Below are positions 18,800 to 27,172 of a stretch of DNA of 64,000 nt, piece by piece (position 1 is the first letter of the stretch; every line of letters starts with the position of its first letter). The stretch comes from Lacrimispora sphenoides JCM 1415 (lineage in GTDB: Bacteria > Bacillota > Clostridia > Lachnospirales > Lachnospiraceae). Both the position numbers and the translations under genes were made by a program. Location: the NCBI RefSeq assembly GCF_900105615.1, contig NZ_LT630003.1, positions 868,001 to 932,000 on the forward strand, in the 5' to 3' direction. The notes below the pieces were generated by a model that did not search any database, was not told the DNA's origin, and was given only the letters and a program-made list of their open reading frames with translations.

Positions 18800-19435
18800 A
18801 TGACTGATTATAGTATTGACACAATTGTAGATACAGTTGTCTCTCGTATACAAAAAGTAATGGATCAATCGTTTGAAATTGAAGCAAGTGGACGCCATAT
18901 CCATCTAAATCGGGAGGCAATCGATACCCTCTTTCATGAGGGGTATCAATTACACCCAACGAAGTATTTATCACAGCCAGGCGAATTTGCATCAGAAGAA
19001 CGGGTGTGTATTGAAGGACCGAAAGGCACGATTCAGGATGTAATAGTTCTTGGACCAGAGCGAAAAAACTGTCAAGTGGAGGTTTCATTAACAGATGCAC
19101 GTTCTCTAGGTGTAAATGCGCCAGTTCAATTAAGCGGAAATATTGAAAACACTCCGGGGATTATTGTGAGGAATGGCTCTAAGTCTATTGTTTTGGATAG
19201 AGGTGTGATTGTTGCAAAACGTCATATTCATGTAAAAGATACTGACGCTGAAAAGTTAGGTGTTAAAGATAATGAGAGAGTATCTGTTCGGGTTTTTAGC
19301 AAAAGACCACTTATATTTGAAGATGTTATGGTAAGAATAAGTCCCAAGTTTGAGACTTATATGCACATTGATTACGATGAAGCAAATGCTTGCGGTCATA
19401 GTAAAGGTGTACGTGGGTGTATTGTTAAGAGGTGA
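18800..19435 (+). CDS. pduL: PduL-type phosphotransacylase (EutD role)
   Basis: A 211-residue enzyme exchanging CoA and phosphate on acetyl groups, which regenerates CoA inside the compartment. Two repeated beta-barrel domains carry the metal-binding histidines: ASGRHIHLNREA and KRHIHVKDTDAEKLG. VSLTDARSLGV and MHIDYDEANACG are further family marks. The first 20 or so residues (SIDTIVDTVVSRIQKVM) are an amphipathic helix, the encapsulation peptide known for this family. It begins 4 bases after the EutT-like gene, so it is in the same transcript. Confidence 0.93.
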   Translation: MTDYSIDTIVDTVVSRIQKVMDQSFEIEASGRHIHLNREAIDTLFHEGYQLHPTKYLSQPGEFASEERVCIEGPKGTIQDVIVLGPERKNCQVEVSLTDARSLGVNAPVQLSGNIENTPGIIVRNGSKSIVLDRGVIVAKRHIHVKDTDAEKLGVKDNERVSVRVFSKRPLIFEDVMVRISPKFETYMHIDYDEANACGHSKGVRGCIVKR

Positions 19436-19440
19436 TATGG

Positions 19441-20058
19441 ATGGACAATATTGAAACAGTAGTGCAAAAAATCACTGATATTATCATACAACGTTTGCAG
19501 AAGGAAGAACATACAAAGACCGTTGTTTTTTTAGGAAAAGAATATTCAAGTATTCGGACTTACTATGAAAATAGAGGCTATGAAATAGCGCCGGTAAAAG
19601 ATAAATCTGATACGGATATCATAATCGTTACTGAGCTGACTATTTTAAATATGAATCGCATTGCACAGGGACTTCCTCAAACAGAAGATGAAGTGATTAT
19701 TTTTCAACATCTATTAAATGGGAAGAAAGTTTTTATCTTAGAAGAGGGAATGGAACTACATGCAAGTCAGCATGTAGCCCCGCGGGCATTGCTGCAAGTC
19801 CTTGAGAATTATAAAAACCAATTGGTAAAATATGGTGCTTCTATACTTCCGCTAAAGCATTTTGAAAAGATTAATGGAACGGTCAATCAGGAAGTAAACG
19901 AAAAAGCTGATAAAAGTGATAGGAAAGAGCTTCTTACCATAGCAAAAGTACGAAAACTGAACTTACATGCAGGAGACATCTTTGAAACAGATAAGAACAT
20001 CATTGTTACAGCATTGGCCAGGGATTATTTGCGTGATTTAGGTGTTGAGATCGTATAG
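19441..20058 (+). CDS. Microcompartment-associated protein, TIGR02536-like (function unknown)
   Basis: A 205-residue protein found in ethanolamine operons of Firmicutes but without an assigned activity. The N-terminal DNIETVVQKITDIIIQRLQKE is an amphipathic helix like an encapsulation peptide. The middle has a Rossmann-like alternation (KTVVFLGKEYSSIRTYYE, TDIIIVTELTI, GKKVFILEEGMELHAS). The last 40 residues (AGDIF...NIIVTALARDYLRDLGVEIV) resemble the N-terminal module of EutT. I chose ATG 19441, six bases after AGAGGTG; a GTG at 19432 is in frame but overlaps the pduL stop. Confidence 0.7.
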   Translation: MDNIETVVQKITDIIIQRLQKEEHTKTVVFLGKEYSSIRTYYENRGYEIAPVKDKSDTDIIIVTELTILNMNRIAQGLPQTEDEVIIFQHLLNGKKVFILEEGMELHASQHVAPRALLQVLENYKNQLVKYGASILPLKHFEKINGTVNQEVNEKADKSDRKELLTIAKVRKLNLHAGDIFETDKNIIVTALARDYLRDLGVEIV

Positions 20059-20071
20059 AAAGGAGCATGCT

Positions 20072-20344
20072 ATGTTCATTGGAAAAGTTGTAGGCAGCTT
20101 ATGGGCTACTCGCAAGGATGAAAAGTTAAATGGTTTAAAGTTCCTGCTTATTGAAAAACAACGAAACGAACATGAGGCTGATCCTGCTCTGGTTGTTGCA
20201 GTTGACCATGTAGGTGCGGGCATTGGAGAATCTGTACTGATTACGACTGGCAGCTCTGGTCGTCTATCTTTTGAAGGTAAAAATATTCCTGTTGATATGG
20301 TTATTGTCGGTATTATCGACACGGTGGACTATCCAAAGGAATGA
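20072..20344 (+). CDS. eutN: Pentameric shell vertex protein EutN
   Basis: A 90-residue BMV (EutN/CcmL) domain protein; pentamers close the corners of the icosahedral shell. Features are MFIGKVVGSLWATRKDEKLNG at the start, VVAVDHVGAGIGESVLITTGSSGR in the core and the C-terminal VDMVIVGIIDTVD. The start at ATG 20072 has AAAGGAG 7 bases upstream; an earlier frame opening overlaps the preceding gene and is not family-like. Confidence 0.95.
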   Translation: MFIGKVVGSLWATRKDEKLNGLKFLLIEKQRNEHEADPALVVAVDHVGAGIGESVLITTGSSGRLSFEGKNIPVDMVIVGIIDTVDYPKE

Positions 20345-20368
20345 TAAAAACTGAATGGAGTGAAATAA

Positions 20369-21454
20369 ATGAGTATAAATGAAATCATAATTTGGCTTAT
20401 GGTAATTATAATGGTCATTGGTGCAATCGACCGTTCGCTGGGCAATAAAACTGGTTTAGGTAAACAATTTGAAGAAGGTATCCTGGCAATGGGTTCCTTA
20501 GCACTTTCAATGGCTGGTATCATCGTTTTAGCACCGAAGTTATCGGACTGGCTAAGTCCTATCATTGTTCCTGTTTACAAATTGTTAGGGGCAGATCCGG
20601 CAATGTTTGCAGGAACTCTGTTAGCAAATGATATGGGTGGTTTTTTTCTAGCACAACAAATGACTTCTGACCCATCAATTGTACTTTTCTCAGGTGGTAT
20701 TTTAGGTGCCATGATGGGAGCAACACTTGTATTTACAATCCCAGTTGGATTGGGGATTATAAATAACGAAGATACAAAGTATCTGGCACAAGGAGTATTA
20801 TGTGGAATCGTGACAATTCCAATTGGAGCATTAGTTTCAGGAATCATGATGGGTATGCCAATCATTAAAGTCTTTATGAATTTAATACCTATCATAGTTG
20901 TAGCGATTTTAATTTCAATTGGACTATTTAAAATTCCTGAAGGAATGATTAAAGGGTTCAATGTATTTGGGAAAATCATAGTGGCTGTTGGAGCCATTGG
21001 GTTGGCAATTGGAGGGTTAGACTTACTATTAGGTATCAAAGTATTTGGAAATCAAGATACACTTGAAGTTGGATTCCAAACAGTTGGTGGTATTGCCATT
21101 ACGTTAGCTGGTGCTTATGGATTGGTGTTCCTGATTACAAAGATATTCAAGAAACCATTGATGAAACTAGGCCATTTGTTAGGAATGAATGATATTGCAG
21201 CTGCAGGACTCATTGCATCTCTTGCAAACAATATTGCCATGTTTCAAACAGTAAAAGATATGGATAAACGTGGTAAGGTGATTAATATCGCTTTTGCAGT
21301 TTCAGCATCTTTTACATTTGGTGACCATTTAGGATTTACAGCCGGTGTAGCCCCAGCGTTGATTACTCCAATGATTATTGGCAAGCTAGTCGGTGGTATT
21401 TCTGCTATTTTTGTTGCCATATTTTTATCAAAACGTGTATTTAGGATTGAATAA
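20369..21454 (+). CDS. eutH: Ethanolamine transporter EutH
   Basis: A 361-residue polytopic inner-membrane protein, about ten to eleven hydrophobic helices, that brings ethanolamine into the cell. Family segments are AIDRSLGNKTGLGKQFEEGI near the N-terminus, FAGTLLANDMGGFFLAQQM, GLIASLANNIAMFQTVKDMDKRGK and FTFGDHLGFTAGVAPALITP. It is somewhat shorter than the enteric form (about 408) but complete in Firmicute terms. It lies 24 bases after eutN with AATGGAGTG as ribosome site. Confidence 0.95.
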   Translation: MSINEIIIWLMVIIMVIGAIDRSLGNKTGLGKQFEEGILAMGSLALSMAGIIVLAPKLSDWLSPIIVPVYKLLGADPAMFAGTLLANDMGGFFLAQQMTSDPSIVLFSGGILGAMMGATLVFTIPVGLGIINNEDTKYLAQGVLCGIVTIPIGALVSGIMMGMPIIKVFMNLIPIIVVAILISIGLFKIPEGMIKGFNVFGKIIVAVGAIGLAIGGLDLLLGIKVFGNQDTLEVGFQTVGGIAITLAGAYGLVFLITKIFKKPLMKLGHLLGMNDIAAAGLIASLANNIAMFQTVKDMDKRGKVINIAFAVSASFTFGDHLGFTAGVAPALITPMIIGKLVGGISAIFVAIFLSKRVFRIE

Positions 21455-21496
21455 AGCGAATACCATAGAGATTTAAGTACGGATGGAGGTAAGGTG

Positions 21497-21961
21497 TTGA
21501 ATATAGACAGATCAGAAATTGAAAAGCTAGTTCGCAGTATTATAATGGAAGAATACAGCAGTAGGTTAAATGATTCTTCAAAGAGGCATGTTGACTCTAG
21601 TGGTGTAATGTCCATTTCGTTGCCACTATTTTCTGTAAGTGAAGAAGACCGATTGGACACAGGCAACCCGAATCATAAAGTGTATACAAAGGATTTAGTG
21701 TCACTTTCTGAAAGTCCCAGACTAGGTTGTGGACTAATGGTAATGGAAAATACTACCTTCGATTGGACTTTAGGGTATGATGAAATTGATTATATCGTGG
21801 AAGGAACTTTAACTATTATCATAGATGGCCGCCGTGTAACTGCCAATGCAGGAGAATTGATTTTGATTCCAAGTGGATCAAAGATTCAGTTTTCCGTTGA
21901 AGGAAAGGCAAGATTTATCTATGTGACTTATCCGGCTGATTGGCAAAATAAAGTGGTCTGA
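21497..21961 (+). CDS. eutQ: EutQ-type cupin protein
   Basis: A 154-residue protein with a C-terminal cupin barrel (VEGTLTIIIDGRRVTANAGELILIPSGSKIQFSVEG). Salmonella EutQ has been reported to have acetate kinase activity and is about 230 residues; this one is shorter. The first 20 residues (DRSEIEKLVRSIIMEEY) form an amphipathic helix typical of encapsulation peptides. The start is either GTG 21494 or TTG 21497; GGAGGT ends at 21490, so the TTG has the better spacing. It is the last gene of the operon; a hairpin follows at 22036. Confidence 0.87.
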   Translation: MNIDRSEIEKLVRSIIMEEYSSRLNDSSKRHVDSSGVMSISLPLFSVSEEDRLDTGNPNHKVYTKDLVSLSESPRLGCGLMVMENTTFDWTLGYDEIDYIVEGTLTIIIDGRRVTANAGELILIPSGSKIQFSVEGKARFIYVTYPADWQNKVV

Positions 21962-22035
21962 TGAAAATTTACGAGGCAGTATCTATAACCAAAACAGAAG
22001 CTTCCTGTGTTGGTATACTGCCCAATCTTTTTATG

Positions 22036-22070
22036 AAAAGAGTAGGGGCTATTCGCACACTCTTTTTATT
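22036..22070 (+). terminator. Terminator ending the eut operon
   Basis: The arms AAAAGAGT and ACTCTTTT enclose a 15-base loop and run into TTTATT, 75 bases after the eutQ stop. Confidence 0.65.
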
Positions 22071-22080
22071 TACATAGCAT

Positions 22081-22296
22081 AAGTGCGGCGAAGCAGTTAT
22101 TCAAAAAGTCCAGTCTACACAAGATAAGCGGTTCTTTTACATCTCATTATCCGATAGAGTAAAGCAGAGCAGCCAGAGTACAAAAACGGACTCTGTATTG
22201 GATGCAGTAGAGAAGGCATTTTCCGAGGATAAAAAAGCTGTTTTCACGGAAGTACTGAATTTTATGGCAGATTATATAAATGGAATTGAAGAGTAA
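22081..22296 (+). pseudogene. Relic of a MarR-family regulator (C-terminal part)
   Basis: The frame has no start codon nearby and an upstream in-frame TAG. It encodes VQSTQDKRFFYISLSDRV, the wing region of MarR-type winged helices, followed by a C-terminal dimerisation helix ending FMADYINGIEE and a TAA at 22294-22296. The DNA-recognition helix and N-terminus are missing. It lies immediately right of the eut terminator, mirroring the gene relic on the left side of the operon. Confidence 0.65.
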
Positions 22297-22417
22297 CACT
22301 TACAGGATTATATCGGTGTCTTCCTGTGGCTAGACACGGTTCTGTACCCACTGCGCTAAATTAGCCCAGTGGCAGTAAACGTTTTGAATGTAAGGTTTTT
22401 ATAATAGGAGGCAGTGT

Positions 22418-22822
22418 ATGGAGTTAAGATATACAACAAGGTTCCCGGCAAAAGAAGATTTATATGCTCTTTATGAGGATCTTGGCTGGAATGATTTTTT
22501 AGAGCTGTCCCCCGAACAGTTATTAATTGCAATGATGCAAAGCTGGTATTCTATTTATGTGTACAGTGGAGACAGACTAGTTGCAACAGGCAGGATTGTT
22601 TCAGACGGGATTATTAATGCCTATTTATGTGGGTTAGGTGTCGATTCTAATTTTAGGAATCGGGGAATCGGAACAGAAATAAGTAAAAGATTGATAACGC
22701 ATAGTCTTAAAAATAATTTACATATGCAGCTTTTCTGCGAAGAGAGCTTAGTTCCGTATTATAAGAAAGCAGGACTTGAAAAATTTGCAGTCGGTATGCA
22801 GATAAATAACATTAAAAATTAG
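22418..22822 (+). CDS. GNAT family N-acetyltransferase
   Basis: A 134-residue small acetyltransferase. The acetyl-CoA loop is visible as FRNRGIGTEISKRL (motif A), preceded by the central strand NAYLCGLGVDSN. The C-terminal EESLVPYYKKAGLEKF matches the usual last strand-helix of the fold. The start has AGGAGG 8 bases upstream. The acceptor is not known. The neighbours (a MarR relic and a nucleotidyltransferase) do not point to a pathway. Confidence 0.88.
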   Translation: MELRYTTRFPAKEDLYALYEDLGWNDFLELSPEQLLIAMMQSWYSIYVYSGDRLVATGRIVSDGIINAYLCGLGVDSNFRNRGIGTEISKRLITHSLKNNLHMQLFCEESLVPYYKKAGLEKFAVGMQINNIKN

Positions 22823-23021
22823 ATAGCGGCTGGGCGCGAATTGAAGAAATCCACGACGCCTCCAGAAAATTAGAACTACACCTTTCTGGAGCAGAAAAAC
22901 GGTCAGGAAGGATAAGATGTTAGGAGGAATATTCATGCAATATGGAGAGCTGCCAATGACTTGGAAAAGAGATTAGCATTATGCCATACAGGCAATTTGG
23001 GAATTGAAGGAGGAAATTTAC
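22823..23021. other. Short gap with no supported gene
   Basis: Short open stretches exist but show neither family motifs nor convincing starts. A ribosome-site-like TTAGGAGG near 22920 leads only into a 13-codon frame (ATG 22935). Confidence 0.4.
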
Positions 23022-23834
23022 ATGGCAAATAGTATAAACCTTAAAAGTGTTCCAAATCAAGCCCTTCAGGTAGCGGAAGCAATCGAAGATCTATTTAAAA
23101 ATCAGATAATAGGAATATATCTGTATGGTTCAGCGATACTTGGAGGCCTGCACATTAACAGTGACGTTGACATTTTAGTGATTGTTAATCAAGATTTGAC
23201 AGAAGAAACAAGAAACGAATTAACTAAGCGCCTAATGCTTTTATCCGGCAAAATTGGATGTAAAAATTTAAACAGGCCGCTTGAAGTTACTATAATCAAT
23301 CAAAATGACATTGTTCCCTGGCAGTTTCCACCTAAATGTGAATTCATGTATGGAGAATGGCTAAGGGAGCAAATGGAGGCAGGAGATATTCCTCAAGCTT
23401 GTTATGACCCTGACGTGGCAATACTCTTGTGGCAGGCAAGAAGCCATAGTTTATCATTGAAAGGACCGGAAGCGATTGAAGTAATAGAGCCCATATCAAT
23501 GAATGATATCCAAAAAGCAATCAGATGTTCTTTACCAAATTTGATTGCTGATGTAAAAGGCGATGAACGCAATGCTCTTTTAACATTAGCCAGAATGTGG
23601 TTTACAATAGCCACCGGCGAAATTTGTACAAAAGATATGGCAGCAGAATGGGTAATTCCCAGACTTCCGCAAAATCTTGCTGTGCTGCTTGAAATAGCTC
23701 GAAATGCCTATTTGGGCGAATGTGAAGATTGCTGGGGCGATTTAGAAGCTGAAATAACTTCTCTTGTTGCCTTAATGAACAACTCCATAGAAACTTTGTT
23801 TGATAACATAGATAATTCCGATTTGACTAAGTAA
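23022..23834 (+). CDS. Aminoglycoside O-nucleotidyltransferase-like protein (ANT(9)/ANT(3'')/AadA family)
   Basis: A 270-residue nucleotidyltransferase with the AadA two-domain layout. The catalytic site GSAILGGLHINSDVD (residues 36-50) carries the two metal-binding aspartates. The C-terminal helical domain includes the family segments RNALLTLARMWFTIATGEI, KDMAAEWVIPRLP and RNAYLGE. This architecture is that of spectinomycin/streptomycin adenylyltransferases; whether this copy confers resistance cannot be read from sequence. The start at ATG 23022 has AAGGAGG 10 bases upstream. It has its own terminator (23866-23897). Confidence 0.85.
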   Translation: MANSINLKSVPNQALQVAEAIEDLFKNQIIGIYLYGSAILGGLHINSDVDILVIVNQDLTEETRNELTKRLMLLSGKIGCKNLNRPLEVTIINQNDIVPWQFPPKCEFMYGEWLREQMEAGDIPQACYDPDVAILLWQARSHSLSLKGPEAIEVIEPISMNDIQKAIRCSLPNLIADVKGDERNALLTLARMWFTIATGEICTKDMAAEWVIPRLPQNLAVLLEIARNAYLGECEDCWGDLEAEITSLVALMNNSIETLFDNIDNSDLTK

Positions 23835-23865
23835 ACGTATAATTAGGCATATAAGACGGAAAGGG

Positions 23866-23897
23866 CAGGCCTGTTTTATTTACACAAAACAGGCCTG
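23866..23897 (+). terminator. Terminator after the nucleotidyltransferase gene
   Basis: Perfect 12-base arms (CAGGCCTGTTTT / AAAACAGGCCTG) enclose an 8-base loop and are followed by TTT, 31 bases after the stop codon. Confidence 0.8.
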
Positions 23898-24096
23898 TTT
23901 GAACATCCAGGTATAGTCTTATCAGTTTTATCTTCCCCCAATTTAACATCGAAAAATGAAAGGTGTTATGTTATAATCAATACAGATTTATATAAAAAAT
24001 TATACTGATATGTAGCTTTTGAAGTTGCGGTTGTACATACTATGATAGAGACATAATCTTAAATGATATTATTAAGGAGGCGGCCGGAGAATAAAC

Positions 24097-25620
24097 ATGA
24101 AGAACAGAACCTATTTTGCAATCGATTTAAAATCCTTCTACGCTTCGGTCGAGTGTATGGAACGTGGGCTTGATCCGCTGACCACGAACCTTGTTGTTGC
24201 TGATGCAAGCCGCACCGAAAAAACCATTTGTCTTGCTGTATCTCCCTCCCTCAAAGCATATGGGATTCCCGGTAGGGCGAGGTTGTTTGAGGTCGTACAG
24301 AAGGTCAGGGAAGTAAATGCGTTACGGCTGCGTGAAGCACCGGAACGAGCATTTTCCGGTGCCTCTTTCAGCGATACGGAATTGAAATCCTCACCGGGTA
24401 TTTCGTTAGACTATATTATTGCTCCACCGAGAATGGCGCATTATATCGAGTACAGCACGCGGATTTACAATATCTACTTAAAGTACATCGCGCCCGAAGA
24501 CATTCATGTCTATTCCATCGATGAGGTATTCATCGATGCCACCGATTATCTGAACACCTACAATCTTTCGGCCCGTGAGCTTGTCACAAAAATGATTCTG
24601 GAGATTCTTAAAACGACCGGTATTACAGCATCAGCGGGAATTGGCACAAACTTGTACCTTTGCAAGATCGCTATGGATATTCAGGCAAAGCGTATTCCGG
24701 TGGATCAAAACGGTGTTCAGATAGCAGAATTAGACGAAATAAGCTACCGACGCCTGCTGTGGTCACATCGGCCTTTAACCGACTTTTGGCGTGTTGGCAG
24801 GGGATATGCTAAGAAGCTGGAGGAACAAGGCCTCTTTACCATGGGAGATATTGCAAGATGCTCGATAGGTAAGTCTAACGAATATTACAAAGAAGATTTA
24901 TTGTATAAATTGTTCGGAATCAATGCGGAGTTATTGATAGACCATGCATGGGGGTGGGAGCCATGTACGATTGCCGATATTAAAGCGTATAAACCAAGCA
25001 CAAATAGTATTGGATCGGGACAGGTATTGCAAAGCGCCTATCCCTTTGATAAAGCAAAGCTGATTGTGTGGGAAATGACCGATCTGCTGGTACTTGATTT
25101 GGTAGATAAAAAGCTTGTGACCGACCAGCTTGTTTTGACGGTCGGATATGATATTGAAAATCTGAAAAACCCGAAGATCAAGAACTCATACCACGGGGCG
25201 GTCACCACCGACCACTACGGACGTGCCGTTCCGAAATCTGCGCATGGTACGGCAAACCTTGGCAGACAGACTTCCTCTACAAAATTGATCATGGATGCTG
25301 TCACGGAGTTGTTTGAGCGTATTGTTGACAAAAACCTCCTTGTCAGGAGAGTCAACATCACAGCAAATCATGTTGTGGATGAGGAAACTGTTCAAAAATC
25401 AGATAACTTTGAACAGCTTAATCTCTTTACGGACTATGGTGCTGTCCAGGCGAAAAAAGAAGAGGAAGAAGCTGAGCTTGCACGTGAGAAAAATATGCAG
25501 AAAGCTATGCTGGAGATAAAAAAGAAATATGGAAAAAACGCCATCCTAAAGGGCATGAATCTGGAGGAAGGCGCTACCACATTAGACCGTAATAAGCAGA
25601 TAGGAGGACACAAGGCATGA
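24097..25620 (+). CDS. Y-family DNA polymerase (DinB/UvrX-like)
   Basis: A 507-residue error-prone translesion polymerase. Catalytic acidic residues are visible: Asp10 in FAIDLKSFYASVEC and Asp142-Glu143 in SIDEVFID. The helix-hairpin-helix region follows (RVGRGYAKKLEEQGLFTMGDIA), then the little-finger domain. The length and the SFSDTEL insertion after position 80 are typical of UvrX/YqjW-type proteins of Firmicutes and their mobile elements rather than DinB proper. The stop overlaps the start of a YolD-like gene (ATGA), the standard pairing for this subgroup. No clear SOS box was found upstream. Confidence 0.92.
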   Translation: MKNRTYFAIDLKSFYASVECMERGLDPLTTNLVVADASRTEKTICLAVSPSLKAYGIPGRARLFEVVQKVREVNALRLREAPERAFSGASFSDTELKSSPGISLDYIIAPPRMAHYIEYSTRIYNIYLKYIAPEDIHVYSIDEVFIDATDYLNTYNLSARELVTKMILEILKTTGITASAGIGTNLYLCKIAMDIQAKRIPVDQNGVQIAELDEISYRRLLWSHRPLTDFWRVGRGYAKKLEEQGLFTMGDIARCSIGKSNEYYKEDLLYKLFGINAELLIDHAWGWEPCTIADIKAYKPSTNSIGSGQVLQSAYPFDKAKLIVWEMTDLLVLDLVDKKLVTDQLVLTVGYDIENLKNPKIKNSYHGAVTTDHYGRAVPKSAHGTANLGRQTSSTKLIMDAVTELFERIVDKNLLVRRVNITANHVVDEETVQKSDNFEQLNLFTDYGAVQAKKEEEEAELAREKNMQKAMLEIKKKYGKNAILKGMNLEEGATTLDRNKQIGGHKA

Positions 25621-26057
25621 CGAAGGCATATGACGATATCATCGATCTACCCCACCATGTCTCTACGACTCACCCCCATATGGCAGCCATTGACCGGGCA
25701 GCTCAGTTTTCCCCTTTCGCTGCACTGACCGGCTATGATGCCGCCATTAAAGAAACTGCAAGGCTGACTGATGAAAGGGTAGAATTGGACGAATCCATGA
25801 AGGACGCTTTGAGCAATAAGCTGCAAATCATAGCAGACCGGCTTAAAGAGCAACCCGAAATTGCCATCACTTACTTTCAGCCGGATGGGAAGAAGAATGG
25901 CGGCACCTATGTTACTGCTGTCAGTGCGGCCAAAAAGATAGACAAATATGAACGGGTTGTCGTTATGTCTGATGGCATAGTGATTCCCATTGATGAAATA
26001 ATTAGCATAGATGGTCAGATATTCGAAGCTATGGTGTTCCATTCGTCCGATGAATGA
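25617..26057 (+). CDS. YolD-like family protein
   Basis: A 146-residue protein that regularly accompanies UvrX-type Y-family polymerases and is thought to modulate them. The segment HMAAIDRAAQFSPFAALTGYD is the hallmark of the long Clostridial form, followed by a two-strand region (ITYFQPDGKKNGGTYVT and IPIDEIISIDG). It begins inside the polymerase stop codon, so the two are translated together. Its function is inferred from this partnership only. Confidence 0.88.
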   Translation: MTKAYDDIIDLPHHVSTTHPHMAAIDRAAQFSPFAALTGYDAAIKETARLTDERVELDESMKDALSNKLQIIADRLKEQPEIAITYFQPDGKKNGGTYVTAVSAAKKIDKYERVVVMSDGIVIPIDEIISIDGQIFEAMVFHSSDE

Positions 26058-26120
26058 ATAACGGATAAATAGGACTTTACTGAGATTATTAACAAAATTA
26101 CAATTAAGAAAGAGAATTTC

Positions 26121-26573
26121 ATGAAACAGATTGCAATCTTATCCGATACTCATGGTCTGTTGAGAGAGCCTGTTATAGCTGAACTTACCAAAGCTGATTG
26201 CTCCATTCATGCTGGTGATATCAACACACCATACATTGCCGAGTCCATACGACAGCTTGGAGAGACCTATGTGGTACGTGGCAACAACGATAAAGAATGG
26301 GCAGAAGACCTGCCTAAAAGCATTACCGTCACAATTGAAGGCGTGAGATTCTTCATCGTTCATAACAAGGAAGATGTCCCCAAATACTTAACAAATATTG
26401 ATGTGGTGGTCTATGGCCACTCCCACAAATATTCTGCGGAAATTATTGGGGGAGTACTGTTTCTCAATCCCGGCAGCTGCGGCAAACGGCGTTTTGATTT
26501 GGAAATCTCAATGTGCCGTATGATTGTGGAGGCAGGGCACTACCGGTACGAAAAAGTGATGATTCCCTTATAA
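26121..26573 (+). CDS. YfcE/MJ0936-type metallophosphoesterase
   Basis: A 150-residue calcineurin-fold phosphodiesterase. All metal-binding blocks are visible in order: SDTHG, HAGDI, VRGNND, VVYGHSHKY and LNPGSCGKRR. The length matches the family (about 150-185). The natural substrate of these enzymes is mostly unknown. It lies 63 bases after the yolD-like gene without a terminator between, so it may be in the same transcript, and it is closed by the hairpin at 26633. Confidence 0.92.
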   Translation: MKQIAILSDTHGLLREPVIAELTKADCSIHAGDINTPYIAESIRQLGETYVVRGNNDKEWAEDLPKSITVTIEGVRFFIVHNKEDVPKYLTNIDVVVYGHSHKYSAEIIGGVLFLNPGSCGKRRFDLEISMCRMIVEAGHYRYEKVMIPL

Positions 26574-26632
26574 GTTGGAATTTATTCTCTATCTGGCTGC
26601 TGCTCGATCAAGTCAGATTAACAAAATCGTAA

Positions 26633-26667
26633 AAAACCGCTGTCCTATTATCCAGGGCGGCGGTTTT
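26633..26667 (+). terminator. Terminator after the phosphoesterase gene
   Basis: The arms AAACCGCTGTCC and GGGCGGCGGTTT pair with two G-T pairs around a short loop and are followed by TTCTATGTTTT. Confidence 0.75.
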
Positions 26668-27172
26668 CTATGTTTTAATGAAATTTTTATCATGGTATGC
26701 AAGTCAATCCATCTTCATACTTGATTAGAATTTTTTAATGCGCTAAAGTTAAGTTTACAAAAGAGAACAGTAAAAGCGAGGAATAAATTTACTATCAACA
26801 GTATGATTTAGTCAGGAGGCGAAGAAATGGAATGGTTGAGGCGGACAGACAAAAGTTGGTCGCCAATGTATGGGCATCTACAATTCATTCAAGGAACTTG
26901 TCTTGATGGATTCGAAGCAACATGTACATACAACTTTAGAAGAGAATTGAAAAAATGGCAAAATATGTATTGACAAAATGCGAACAAAAATATATAGTTG
27001 TTTTATGGTTATTAAATATTACTAAAAACACAATGATATACATTGATAAATTAAACAAAATAACATAACATTTTGTTTCGAATACATTAAAGTATGTGAA
27101 AGTGAATAAAAATGCAAAGTTGCGCAAGACGCAAGTTGTATATACAAAATAATACCACAGGAGGGTAAAATT
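26668..27172. other. AT-rich upstream region of the monosaccharide importer
   Basis: About 500 bases separate the phosphoesterase terminator from the binding-protein gene. It contains one possible 48-codon gene (26827-26973) and then about 200 bases of very AT-rich DNA likely to hold the importer's promoter and operator. I could not fix a single convincing -35/-10 pair. Confidence 0.5.
26827..26973 (+). CDS. Possible small protein of 48 residues
   Basis: The ATG lies 9 bases after a good AGGAGG. The product (start MEWLRRTDKSW, end KKWQNMY) is Trp-rich with two cysteines and has no signal peptide or membrane segment. I do not recognise it. It could be a real small gene or the remaining 5' end of a lost longer one; the strong ribosome site is the only support. 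Confidence 0.35.
   Translation: MEWLRRTDKSWSPMYGHLQFIQGTCLDGFEATCTYNFRRELKKWQNMY

Noticed and set aside
22301..22417. Possible tRNA-like or attachment sequence right of the MarR relic
   Set aside because: I could form a short stem (CCCACTG / CAGTGG) but no cloverleaf and no repeat of it at the left edge of the eut operon.
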